Virus record (IMG/VR): IMGVR_UViG_3300042391_000951
Coordinates: 1-47,467 of that record
Direction: 5' to 3' (one strand)
DNA from: a virus
DNA: 47,467 nt
Positions 27,919 through 35,818 of this stretch are shown in pieces. A program made the position numbers and the translations under genes. Position 1 is the first letter of the stretch; each line of letters opens with the position of its first letter. The notes under the pieces were generated by a model. That model was given only the letters and a program-made list of their open reading frames with translations, was not told the origin of the DNA and ran no database searches.

Positions 27919-28745
27919 CTACTGGCGCACTGATATTTGCATTCGACAATGAACAAACCGATTATGTTGCTATGGCTGGATGGAGTGCTGAAAACATTCA
28001 CCGGCACCTTGACATTCCAGTGGCCGTTGTTACCAATGCCCCAGACCAAGCACGAGCGTACTCAGGAATTGATAGAGTCATTGAAGCGGTACCTGAATCT
28101 GGGGGAACCCGTTATTTTGAGGATTATCAAAGTACTGTTACATGGCACAACGCTGGTCGTGTGGACGCCTATGCGCTTTCGCCGTGGGAACGGACCTTGG
28201 TACTAGATGCTGACTATGTTGTGGCCAGTTCACAGCTACGTCCAGTTCTAAACAGCAATCAAGAATTTTTGTGCTACAAAAATGCCATGAGTGTAAACGG
28301 TGATCTAGACGGGCTCAATGTATTTGGGCAACATCGTTTTCCCATGTGGTGGGCTACAGTAATGTATTTTCAAAAATGCAACCATGCCAAGTTTGTATTT
28401 GACAGCATGAATATGATAAGACAAAACTGGCAACACTACCGTGATATATATGGCATTGATCGCAAAACATATCGCAATGACTTTGCGCTGAGTATTGCAC
28501 TGGGAATAGTAAGTGGGCACACTCTGGACGTAGATGAGATTCCTGGGTCTTTGGTCAGTGTCATGCCTGAACATAGATTAACAAAACTAGACAAGGATTT
28601 TTATCAAGTACAGTATGCTGACACCCAAGGAAAGCCACAACGTGTGGGCCTGGCAGGCATGGATTTTCATGCCATGGGCAAACGAGATTTAGGAGAGATA
28701 GTTGAGACCGATAGCAGAACAAGGCTTCTTGATAGTTGCCATTAA
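27915..28745 (+). CDS. GT-A-like glycosyltransferase with DAD motif
   Basis: 276 residues, no membrane segment. The strand-helix start GALIFAFDNEQTDYVAMAGWSAENI and LDIPVAVVTN, followed by WHNAGRVDAYALSPWERTLVLDAD, fits the nucleotide-sugar binding half of a GT-A fold. D98-A-D100 is the expected metal/nucleotide DxD motif at the end of the LVLDAD strand. The acceptor half has MWWATVMYFQK and a His near the end (AGMDFHAMGKRD), which may be a late metal ligand. This is a lineage of short phage glycosyltransferase-like proteins; donor and acceptor are unknown. It overlaps the previous gene by ATGA, and the next gene begins inside its last 44 bases. Confidence 0.65.
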   Translation: MTTGALIFAFDNEQTDYVAMAGWSAENIHRHLDIPVAVVTNAPDQARAYSGIDRVIEAVPESGGTRYFEDYQSTVTWHNAGRVDAYALSPWERTLVLDADYVVASSQLRPVLNSNQEFLCYKNAMSVNGDLDGLNVFGQHRFPMWWATVMYFQKCNHAKFVFDSMNMIRQNWQHYRDIYGIDRKTYRNDFALSIALGIVSGHTLDVDEIPGSLVSVMPEHRLTKLDKDFYQVQYADTQGKPQRVGLAGMDFHAMGKRDLGEIVETDSRTRLLDSCH

Positions 28746-29487
28746 CACACCCGAATGTAACTATGTGAATTGCGCCGATTCCTTGGCCAAGAGCATCAAG
28801 TACTATCATCCTGACGCTCAGATTTGCCTGCTTACAAATGAAGATGTGCAACCAAGCAAGATGATTGATTATGTTCGCCCGTTTCCCTATCCCTTGGTAG
28901 AGGATGCTTGGGCCAATGACTGGCAAGTGTTCCGTGCCAGTCCTTTTAGAGAAACAATCAAACTAGAAGCAGATATGCTGATCACCAGACCCGTGGATTA
29001 CTGGTGGACTATCTTGCGCAACCGTGATGTTGTAGTAAGCACAGGCTGTAGAGATTGGCAAAACCGCCGTGCCAGTTCGCGTCACTATCGTCAGGTGTTT
29101 GATGCCAACAACTTGCCTGACGTTTACAACGCTATTACATACTGGAGACTGAGCAAAACTGCACAGGAATTCTTTGACACAGTGCGCATGATCTTTGAAA
29201 ATTGGGCGGACTATCGTGCGCTGTTGAAGTTTCCTGAAGAAAAAGCCAGCACAGATGTTGTCTACGCTATGGCGGCCAATATTATTGGTCCTGAACGTTG
29301 CACCATGCCCTTTGCCAGCTACCCACAAATTGTACACATGAAGCGCCATGTCATTGCCGGCCAGCGAGAAAAATGGCAAGATGAATTGCTGTGGGAATAC
29401 AATGATTACATCATGCGTATCAATACCATAATGCAGTGGAATCCATTTCACTATCATCACAAAGAATGGATCAATGACACAAGATGA
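28702..29487 (+). CDS. GT-A-like glycosyltransferase, TTG start
   Basis: 261 residues. FLIVAINTPECNYVNCADSLAKSIKYYHPDAQICLLTN is a Rossmann-like start of the GT-A type, and IKLEAD (E89-A-D91) at the end of a strand takes the place of the DxD motif. The second half contains WRLSKTAQEFFDTVRMIFENWADYRALLKFPEEKASTDVVYAMA and a His-rich end (VHMKRHVIAGQ, PFHYHHKEW). TTG 28702 is the only possible early start: the codon before it is TAG, and AGGAGAG (28691-28697) sits just upstream. It overlaps the preceding gene by 44 bases. Together with the genes at 27915 and 29796 it makes a set of three distinct glycosyltransferase-like proteins. Substrate unknown. Confidence 0.6.
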   Translation: MRPIAEQGFLIVAINTPECNYVNCADSLAKSIKYYHPDAQICLLTNEDVQPSKMIDYVRPFPYPLVEDAWANDWQVFRASPFRETIKLEADMLITRPVDYWWTILRNRDVVVSTGCRDWQNRRASSRHYRQVFDANNLPDVYNAITYWRLSKTAQEFFDTVRMIFENWADYRALLKFPEEKASTDVVYAMAANIIGPERCTMPFASYPQIVHMKRHVIAGQREKWQDELLWEYNDYIMRINTIMQWNPFHYHHKEWINDTR

Positions 29488-29809
29488 ATTTTTAAACATC
29501 TGGCTGGACGTTCCCAAGCCCCAGCCAGTGTTTTATCGACTGTATCACGACAGCACTGGTGTGCCGTTATTCTACAGCATGGAAGATAGCCCCGGTACAT
29601 ACATTGAAATAGATCAAGCGACCTTTGCTCGCAATCAATTCAACGTGCGAGTACGGGACAGCAAGCTGGTAGAAATCACCTGGAAGACTTCTGCTAAGTT
29701 AGTGCCCAGTGATACAGGAACACCGTGTCATCCACAGGATGTCACAATAGTTGTTGGTGAAGACAACCCACATCAAAAATGGAGCAAGAGAATATATGAA
29801 GGAAATTGA
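29474..29809 (+). CDS. Small conserved phage protein (111 aa), function unknown
   Basis: 111 residues, no signal peptide. The sequence begins TQDEFLNIWLDVPKPQPVFYRLYHD and continues GVPLFYSMEDSPGTYIEIDQATFARN and DSKLVEITWK, which reads as a small beta-sheet protein. A similar protein (F.EI...PVF.RLYYD..G.p..Yt.E...G.YIEI.....) is widespread in T4-like marine phages (recalled). It overlaps the gene before by 14 bases and the gene after by 14 bases, so it lies embedded between two glycosyltransferase-like genes and may help one of them. No catalytic motif seen. Confidence 0.7.
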   Translation: MTQDEFLNIWLDVPKPQPVFYRLYHDSTGVPLFYSMEDSPGTYIEIDQATFARNQFNVRVRDSKLVEITWKTSAKLVPSDTGTPCHPQDVTIVVGEDNPHQKWSKRIYEGN

Positions 29810-30719
29810 CGTTGCAGACCTAGACTGCATCTATCTAAGCTATGATGAACCTAACCGAGAAGAATTTTGGGTCAAGATTAAAAACATGGTTCCCTGGGCC
29901 AAGCGTGTGGATGGCATCAAAGGATCAGACGCCGCACACAAAGCAGCCGCCAGGGCCAGTGACACTGATCGTTTTGTTCTTGTTGATGGCGATAACATCC
30001 CTAACGGAACTTTTTTTAATCAAACGCTGGTACTTTCTACGCCGGAACATGAGAATGCTGTGTTCCGCTGGCGTGCTCGTAATCATATCAACGGATTGAT
30101 GTATGGCAATGGTGGCCTCAGTAGTTGGACACGAGAATTTGTGTTGAACATGAAAACACACGAAGCCAGTGACGGAAGTGTTGACACCCAAGTTGAGTTT
30201 TGCTTTGATCCCTTGTACTGGGCCATGCATGATTGCTACTCAACAACATATCCCAATGGATCCCCATTCCATGCTTGGCGTGCGGGGTTTCGTGAAGGTG
30301 TTAAGATGTGTTTGCAACGTGGACGCCGCCCCAGTATTGACGAGTTCAAAGGACAAGTACTTAGAAATTTGGACAACATGACCATATGGCACAACGTGGG
30401 CGCAGATGTTGAATACGGTGAGTGGGCCATTACCGGGGCTAGACAAGGTACCTACATGACCATGCTCACAAACTGGGATCATATACAGGTGCAGGACTTT
30501 GACGCTCTTGCTGATCTGTGGTTAACAGTAAAGGACAGTCAGCCTCGTATACTTGCCAACCAGTTGGGTCCAGAACTGGGCACACAACTAGACCTGCCCA
30601 TGGCCATATTAGAAGCTGAACAATCAGCGTTTTTCAAACATCACTACAATTCACAGTGGCAAAACCGTGGGGTAATGACTCGTGAAATAGATGTAATTAG
30701 ACAACAAGAAGGATGGTAA
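29796..30719 (+). CDS. GT-A-like protein with VDGDN motif (putative glycosyltransferase)
   Basis: 307 residues from ATG 29796. An in-frame upstream start at 29751 exists, but ATG 29796 is preferred because GGAG (29781-29784) lies 11 bases before it and the protein then begins KEIDVADLDCIYLSYDEPN, the natural start of the first strand. D64-G-D66 in RFVLVDGDN is the expected DxD. The acceptor half has RARNHINGLMYGNGGLSSW, a stretch typical of this group of phage glycosyltransferase-like proteins, and ends with a Trp/Asn-rich helix. The previous gene overlaps by 14 bases; the next starts 3 bases downstream. Donor and acceptor unknown. Confidence 0.6.
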   Translation: MKEIDVADLDCIYLSYDEPNREEFWVKIKNMVPWAKRVDGIKGSDAAHKAAARASDTDRFVLVDGDNIPNGTFFNQTLVLSTPEHENAVFRWRARNHINGLMYGNGGLSSWTREFVLNMKTHEASDGSVDTQVEFCFDPLYWAMHDCYSTTYPNGSPFHAWRAGFREGVKMCLQRGRRPSIDEFKGQVLRNLDNMTIWHNVGADVEYGEWAITGARQGTYMTMLTNWDHIQVQDFDALADLWLTVKDSQPRILANQLGPELGTQLDLPMAILEAEQSAFFKHHYNSQWQNRGVMTREIDVIRQQEGW

Positions 30720-30722
30720 TCA

Positions 30723-31643
30723 ATGAAAAAATTAATAGCAACACTTTTGACTGTATTGGCATTGCAGGCCCATGCACAAGTAATCACACTCAAATCTCCA
30801 TACAATGCACAGCATGCTGGACATTCGGCCATATACAAGATATTTGAGCATGCTAACTCTAGCCAAAAGAAATACACGTTCATGCTAGAACTCAAACCTG
30901 GAGGACAAGGTACTATTGCGTTGAAAGACATGGACAGGACTCCAGCCACAGCACTAGGGCTGATTGCCGCGCCCTATGTACAAAATACCATCGACGGTGT
31001 ATTAAACGAAGCAGACTACGTGCCTGTTACCAGTTTGGGAGATGCTTGTTGGTTCATTATTAGCAACGTGGGAGATGAAAAAGAAGGGGTCAAGAGTTTG
31101 CTATCTGCTTCTCCTGACTTGGTGGGTAGTGTTGTGGGCATTGGTTCAGCAACACACTTGGCAATGATAGAAATCAGCGACAAATTAAACAGACCTTACA
31201 GATACGTTAATTTTAAAAGTGCGGCTGAGGGCAATGTGTTGTTAGCTGGAAACAATGGTGTCAACTTTGGTATTGCACCCAATGCAGAGTTTTTGAACTT
31301 AAAAAATATTAATCCAAGCATGCAACGTCTTGCCATGCATTGCGAACGTAGACATCCACAAGCACCGCATGTGGCCACCACACGTCAACAAGGTATTGAT
31401 GCACCGTATGTGTTTAATACTGTGTTGGCCAGTGTAAACATGCCTGTAGAACGCCGACAAGAAATTAAAACTATACTAGATAACGCTATACTAGCAATTG
31501 GGCAAGATCAAATCTTGGCAATTAGTGACTTTAATCCGCCAGTGTTTAGGCAACTCAATGTGGAAGAATACCACAAACAGAAAATGGTTGCAATGAAACG
31601 TGCATTGACCAAACATCGTTCAAAAATTGAGGCTGCAAAATGA
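30723..31643 (+). CDS. Secreted TctC/Bug-type periplasmic binding protein-like
   Basis: 306 residues with a clear Sec signal peptide: KK at 2-3, hydrophobic LIATLLTVLAL, cleavage after A18 (AHA|Q). The mature part resembles receptors of tripartite tricarboxylate transporters (TctC/Bug): LELKPGGQGTIALKDM near residue 58, matching the 'N.pGagG..g....' segment, a middle GSVVGIGSATHLAMIEI, and YRYVNFKSAAEGNVLLAGNNGVNFGIAPN, matching the 'V.YKGs..a...Ll.GqvD....' segment. Bug proteins are usually about 320 aa, so the length is right. The Gly/Asp contacts for a carboxylate ligand are not fully conserved, so the ligand is uncertain. Such proteins are rare in phages; the gene is the only exported product of the operon. 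AGAAGGA (30707-30713) precedes the ATG by 9 bases; the end overlaps the next gene by ATGA. Confidence 0.65.
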   Translation: MKKLIATLLTVLALQAHAQVITLKSPYNAQHAGHSAIYKIFEHANSSQKKYTFMLELKPGGQGTIALKDMDRTPATALGLIAAPYVQNTIDGVLNEADYVPVTSLGDACWFIISNVGDEKEGVKSLLSASPDLVGSVVGIGSATHLAMIEISDKLNRPYRYVNFKSAAEGNVLLAGNNGVNFGIAPNAEFLNLKNINPSMQRLAMHCERRHPQAPHVATTRQQGIDAPYVFNTVLASVNMPVERRQEIKTILDNAILAIGQDQILAISDFNPPVFRQLNVEEYHKQKMVAMKRALTKHRSKIEAAK

Positions 31644-32725
31644 AAAGAGTAGTACTGGCTGTTCCTGACCCTTGGAATTATTTTAATCAATTCCCTGACT
31701 ACAGCCTAGCCATTATTAATCCAGACAGTGATCCTAGCCGCAAACAATATCTATTAGATAATTTAGACTGGAGTTTGTTGGTCACGTGTGATAGCGCACA
31801 ACATCGCGACGGTGGCGATTACGGCAACGAACAAATGGTAATGTACACTTCGGGCACCACTGGAGATTCAAAGTTTTTTAGTTATTCTACTACTCAAGTA
31901 CAGCATGTTGTTGATAACATAATTGCCAGCTACGAATTAACAGCCAATGATCGATTTTTAAGTGTCATGCCCTTGTGGCACGGTCACGGACATATCTTAA
32001 ACTATGTTGTTGCAAAAGTTGGAATGCAGGTACATCATGCTCGGCTGTCCGACTTGAAAAAACCAATAGAATTTAGCCCAACTTGGGTGTCTGCAATTCC
32101 TGACATACTTAGAGTAATGTCACGCACCCAAAAATTCCCCAACTTGCGTTTTGCTAGATCAGCTAGTGTTGCATTGCCTGATCAAGTTTTTAATGATTTA
32201 AAAACATCTTTTAACACCCCGGTGATTGAATCTTTTGGCATGACTGAAGCATGTAGTCATTGCTTTACCAATCCCTTATATGGTGAACAACGTATAGGAA
32301 CCATTGGACTTCCTGACGGGATCAACGCAGACATACGCAACGGCAGCCTATGGCTGCGCGGCCCACAATGTCACACAGCAGATTGGTTTGACACTGAAGA
32401 CCTGGCCGAGCAAGATTCTGCAGGATATTACAAAATACTAGGGCGTAGGTTAGACCGATTAACGTTACATGGGATCAAACTGGATCCATTAAGCATAGAA
32501 AATCAATTGTATAATCTCATACCGCAGTTGACCGAAGTTGCGGTGTTTGGAGAAAACAAAACAATGTGTGTGTATGTTGGCGATGTGGCCCCCAGTCGGG
32601 TGCGACAATCATTAAATGATATTTCTGCATATTGCAATCCTAAATTTCTCAAACAAGTTGAAAGCATACCTAAAAACACCGCAGGAAAAATATCACGTTC
32701 ACTGCTAAAGGAAATTTACAATTGA
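31640..32725 (+). CDS. Short ANL-superfamily AMP-forming ligase
   Basis: 361 residues; ordinary ANL enzymes (acyl-CoA synthetases, adenylation domains) are about 500 or more. Core motifs are intact: TSGTTGDSK (70-78, phosphate loop), SFGMTEA (198-204), WFDTEDL (249-255, ribose Asp), GRRLDRLTLHGIKL (268-281, hinge) and NTAGKISR (346-353) with K350 in the position of the catalytic Lys. The ~100-150 residues normally before the TSGTTG loop are cut to 69, so the N-terminal subdomain is reduced, though the frame begins cleanly with ATGA overlap and no fragment is seen upstream. It should adenylate a carboxylic acid; whether it passes the acyl group to CoA, a carrier or a sugar amine is not visible. 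No carrier protein gene is present nearby. Linked to the SGNH gene by TTGA. Confidence 0.8.
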   Translation: MKRVVLAVPDPWNYFNQFPDYSLAIINPDSDPSRKQYLLDNLDWSLLVTCDSAQHRDGGDYGNEQMVMYTSGTTGDSKFFSYSTTQVQHVVDNIIASYELTANDRFLSVMPLWHGHGHILNYVVAKVGMQVHHARLSDLKKPIEFSPTWVSAIPDILRVMSRTQKFPNLRFARSASVALPDQVFNDLKTSFNTPVIESFGMTEACSHCFTNPLYGEQRIGTIGLPDGINADIRNGSLWLRGPQCHTADWFDTEDLAEQDSAGYYKILGRRLDRLTLHGIKLDPLSIENQLYNLIPQLTEVAVFGENKTMCVYVGDVAPSRVRQSLNDISAYCNPKFLKQVESIPKNTAGKISRSLLKEIYN

Positions 32726-33432
32726 AAATTCTAGTAAACGGACCCAGTGTGTCACGAGGCCCAGGGTCGTGGCCTTACTTGTTGCAAGAGCACTACACTG
32801 CTGACCTTGTTAATTTGAGTCAAGCAGGTGCTGGAAATACCTACATTCACGAAACTACTGTAGCTGAACTTGCACAACGATCTTATGACCTAGTGGCAAT
32901 CATGTGGGCAGATCAACAGCGCCTGGACATCAAAGTAAAAAACATTGATTATTTTCAAGATACCATCTACACCAGTAAATTCCAAAAAACCATGAACGAC
33001 TGGCCAGAGAAGATTGTGGAGCCTGTTAACGACCAAGACTATGTACAAGACAACTGGGTGTTTGGTTGCGGGTATATCAATACCAAGGATCCTTGTTTGG
33101 TAGAACTTTTTGACTCTTATTACCAGCACACTGATGTTGACTCTCGCTACTTTAGCAGTATCATCAAAATGATCAGTCTGCAGGGTGTGCTTAAAAATCT
33201 TGGAATAAAGTATGTGTTCTGTGGTGTACGTACTTTGCCATTGTTGGATCGCTACAAACATCTATATCAGTTACTGGATTGGAATTGCATAATCAACGAC
33301 TTTACTCCCCATCACGTGGCCTACCGGGACAACTGCTGGGAACCTGATCAAATCCACCCTGGTCCAGCCGCACACCGAGAATTTGCCGACCACATGATTG
33401 CTCAATTTCAACAAAGACATACAGTTACATAA
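32722..33432 (+). CDS. SGNH/GDSL-like hydrolase, TTG start
   Basis: 236 residues. Block I is NGPSVSRG (S9 nucleophile; the family has GDS), block II is LSQAGAGN (32-39, oxyanion Gly/Asn region), and block V is PDQIHPG with D209 and H212 as the DxxH pair. Block III (GxND) is not obvious: IMWADQQR occupies the place. The family hydrolyses or transfers ester-linked acyl groups. It starts at TTG 32722, one base inside the TGA of the ANL ligase gene, so an activating enzyme and an esterase/acyltransferase are translationally paired. No signal peptide, so it acts in the cytoplasm. The end shares one base with the next gene (TAATG). Acyltransferase on a glycan or small molecule is a reasonable inference; not demonstrated. 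Confidence 0.65.
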   Translation: MKILVNGPSVSRGPGSWPYLLQEHYTADLVNLSQAGAGNTYIHETTVAELAQRSYDLVAIMWADQQRLDIKVKNIDYFQDTIYTSKFQKTMNDWPEKIVEPVNDQDYVQDNWVFGCGYINTKDPCLVELFDSYYQHTDVDSRYFSSIIKMISLQGVLKNLGIKYVFCGVRTLPLLDRYKHLYQLLDWNCIINDFTPHHVAYRDNCWEPDQIHPGPAAHREFADHMIAQFQQRHTVT

Positions 33433-34418
33433 TGATTAATATTCCGCACATTGATCTTAAGATTTGGAATCCTGAATTCAAAACAATTGAAATTGTTTCA
33501 GAGTTACAACAGCACAGCAGTGTGTCTATCAGCATTGACGGCGAAGGATCTGATTGTGAAACGCTGGGCTTGTATAAACTATTGGATGCAGTATGCAGTA
33601 ACTTAGGTTACACCCCCGACGCCATAAGCATACACACTTGCAATCAATTAGAACATCATCCTTGCTATAAAATTATCAAGCATCCACCGTTGTATATTCC
33701 CAGCGGGCAACAGTTTGCAACTCAGCACACGCTACCAGGGAAGCGTTGGGACACATTGAAACATTTTGGTATGTTTATTGGGCGTAGCAGTTGGCAACGA
33801 CTGTGGATGGCCAGTCACACATGGAGTAACTACAGCGATAAAACTGTTATGACGTATCACTATGACAGTAGTGTTGACTATCATCGCACACATTTAAGTT
33901 TTGATGAACTAGCACATCAAATAGGATTGCCCAAGGCAGTTGATACAGCTGGTAAGTTTATGCAACAATTACCTATCAAAAACGAAGCTGTTGACAGCTA
34001 TCCTATTCTAACTCCGGCACACTTTGCCATATCCAAACTGTACCCTGATTTTTTTGTGGAAATAGTATGTGAAACTTTTTTAAGCGGTAACAGCTTCTAC
34101 CCCACAGAAAAAACCTGGAGACCTTTTATATGTCGTACACCGTTTTTGACTCTGGGCCCACGTGGCTTTTTGGCAAACTTACATACGCTGGGGTTTAAAA
34201 CATTCTCTCAGTGGTGGGACGAAAGCTACGATCAAGACGCAGACCTAGACAACGGACGGGTAGCTATCAACTGCATACAGCAAACACAACAACGCTTGAG
34301 CAAATTGAGCACAGTAGAACTAGAAGGTATGTATATTGACATGAAAGATACTTTAGATTATAACTATCAACACTTCATGCAGTTAAAAGAAAAGGACTTT
34401 GCAAAAATATGGCCATGA
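33432..34418 (+). CDS. TEK-KP family protein 1 (possible GT-B-type glycosyltransferase)
   Basis: 328 residues, one of four related proteins here. Shared features: a middle motif (F/Y)xxx(I/L)GRx...R (here FGMFIGRSSWQRLW, 112-125) and a C-terminal block VCETFLSGNSFYPTEKTWRPF followed by TPFLTLGPRGFLANLHTLGFKTFSQWWDESYD (212-267). The arrangement Glu - about ten residues - TEK, then a Pro and a small-residue loop, is reminiscent of the nucleotide-sugar binding half of GT10 fucosyltransferases (FE....TEK) and other GT-B enzymes. That relation is inference from motif shape only. The first ~110 residues are specific to this copy. It shares one base with the SGNH gene and overlaps the radical SAM gene that follows. 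Confidence 0.7.
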   Translation: MINIPHIDLKIWNPEFKTIEIVSELQQHSSVSISIDGEGSDCETLGLYKLLDAVCSNLGYTPDAISIHTCNQLEHHPCYKIIKHPPLYIPSGQQFATQHTLPGKRWDTLKHFGMFIGRSSWQRLWMASHTWSNYSDKTVMTYHYDSSVDYHRTHLSFDELAHQIGLPKAVDTAGKFMQQLPIKNEAVDSYPILTPAHFAISKLYPDFFVEIVCETFLSGNSFYPTEKTWRPFICRTPFLTLGPRGFLANLHTLGFKTFSQWWDESYDQDADLDNGRVAINCIQQTQQRLSKLSTVELEGMYIDMKDTLDYNYQHFMQLKEKDFAKIWP

Positions 34419-35818
34419 ACAAAGGCGACGAAACAGTAGACAACAAGAGCCAGTTCCTAAACTCTGCTGAACAAATGGCAGAGAATCTAGGACCTGCACT
34501 GTGCTTGGCCAAGTGGAAGCAAGTAAGTCTGCACTTGCCCACAGGACTCAACAACTCATGCTACCATCCTCCCTTGCACTCAATACCCATTGATGCTATT
34601 CAACGCAATCCCAGTGCCCTACACAATACTGAACACAAGAAAGCTCAACGACAGCAAATGCTGGCAGGCAACCGCCCTGCAGAATGCTCCTACTGTTGGA
34701 ACATGGAAGATCAAGGCAAACTCAGCGACAGACACTATAGATCTGGGGAGCCCTGGGCCGCAGTGGACTTTGAAAAGATTAAAAACTCCACTGGAGACGA
34801 AGATGATGTTATACCCAGTTATGTTGAGGTTAATTTCAACAACGCTTGTAACCTCAAGTGCAGTTATTGCAGTCCCCAGTTTAGCTCTAGCTGGTCAGAC
34901 GAAGCTAACCGTCTTGGTGCTTTCCCTACTTCTGCACCACATAATGCTCCTGAACACTTTACAGGGGCTAGACGTGTTATTCCCGCCAGGGAACACAATC
35001 CCTATGTTGAAGCATTTTGGCAGTGGTGGCCCACACTATACCCTGAGCTTAAACACTTTAGAATGACTGGCGGGGAACCCTTGCTAGATCGAAACACCTA
35101 CAGAGTATTTGACTATGTACTGGAACATCCCAAGCCTGATCTGCATCTAAACGTTACATCAAATTTTTCAGTGGACGAAAAGTCATGGCAACGGTACTTG
35201 GGCTATGTAAAACGCCTGTGCCAAGAGGGCAACCTAGAGCATTTTATGCAGTACGTGAGCCTGGATGCCTGGGGCACACAAGCCGAGTACATACGCAATG
35301 GTTTGAATTTTGATCTGCTGTGGGACAGAGTAAATCAATTCTTGACCGAGGTACCCAGCTACAATTCATTAACGTTTATTGTTACCATGAACAATCTTTC
35401 AGTGTGCAGTCTTGAAAATCTTTTTGCCGGCATTTTGGGCCTGCGACAGACCTACTCAAAGACCTATCAACGTGTGTGGTTTGATACGCCTGTGCTACGT
35501 GAGCCTGTGTGGCAAAGTTTACAAATCTTACCCGAAAGCTATGCTGAAAGACTGGAACACTTGTGGGCCTGGATGATACGCCAAAGCGAACAACCCAGCG
35601 ACCCATTTCACGGGTTTAAAGATTATGAACTGGCTAGGTTGGACAGAGACATTGCTTGGATGCGAGCAGGGCAGGAAAAAGATCATGCCGTTGCCAAAGC
35701 AGACTTTTATAGATTCTTTAGTGAACACGATCGTCGACGCGGAACTGATTTTCTAGCAACTTTTCCTGAAATGCGAGCCTGGTGGGAGGAGTGTGCATAT
35801 CATGCTAGGCAAACGTAA
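34409..35818 (+). CDS. Radical SAM protein 1 (CHPP-type N-terminal Cys domain)
   Basis: 469 residues. The radical SAM triad is CNLKCSYC (C147, C151, C154) and the SAM-binding GGEP is at 221-224, so the catalytic core is complete. The N-terminal ~100 residues hold another Cys set (C32, C51 in CYHPP, C93 and C96 in CSYCW) that probably binds an auxiliary iron-sulfur cluster. It shares with the protein at 36898 the sequence pattern NP..LHNT..KKA.R.QMLAG.RPA.C.YCW and an ending FFS..D.RRG.DF...FP. Two starts are possible: ATG 34409 or ATG 34415, the latter forming ATGA with the previous stop. The reaction cannot be told; related phage proteins are usually only called twitch-domain radical SAM. 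It sits between TEK-KP 1 and 2. Confidence 0.85.
   Translation: MAMNKGDETVDNKSQFLNSAEQMAENLGPALCLAKWKQVSLHLPTGLNNSCYHPPLHSIPIDAIQRNPSALHNTEHKKAQRQQMLAGNRPAECSYCWNMEDQGKLSDRHYRSGEPWAAVDFEKIKNSTGDEDDVIPSYVEVNFNNACNLKCSYCSPQFSSSWSDEANRLGAFPTSAPHNAPEHFTGARRVIPAREHNPYVEAFWQWWPTLYPELKHFRMTGGEPLLDRNTYRVFDYVLEHPKPDLHLNVTSNFSVDEKSWQRYLGYVKRLCQEGNLEHFMQYVSLDAWGTQAEYIRNGLNFDLLWDRVNQFLTEVPSYNSLTFIVTMNNLSVCSLENLFAGILGLRQTYSKTYQRVWFDTPVLREPVWQSLQILPESYAERLEHLWAWMIRQSEQPSDPFHGFKDYELARLDRDIAWMRAGQEKDHAVAKADFYRFFSEHDRRRGTDFLATFPEMRAWWEECAYHARQT

Noticed and set aside
28963-29517. A 184-codon open frame on the - strand
   Set aside because: It is antisense to the well-supported glycosyltransferase-like gene at 28702 and shows no recognisable motif.
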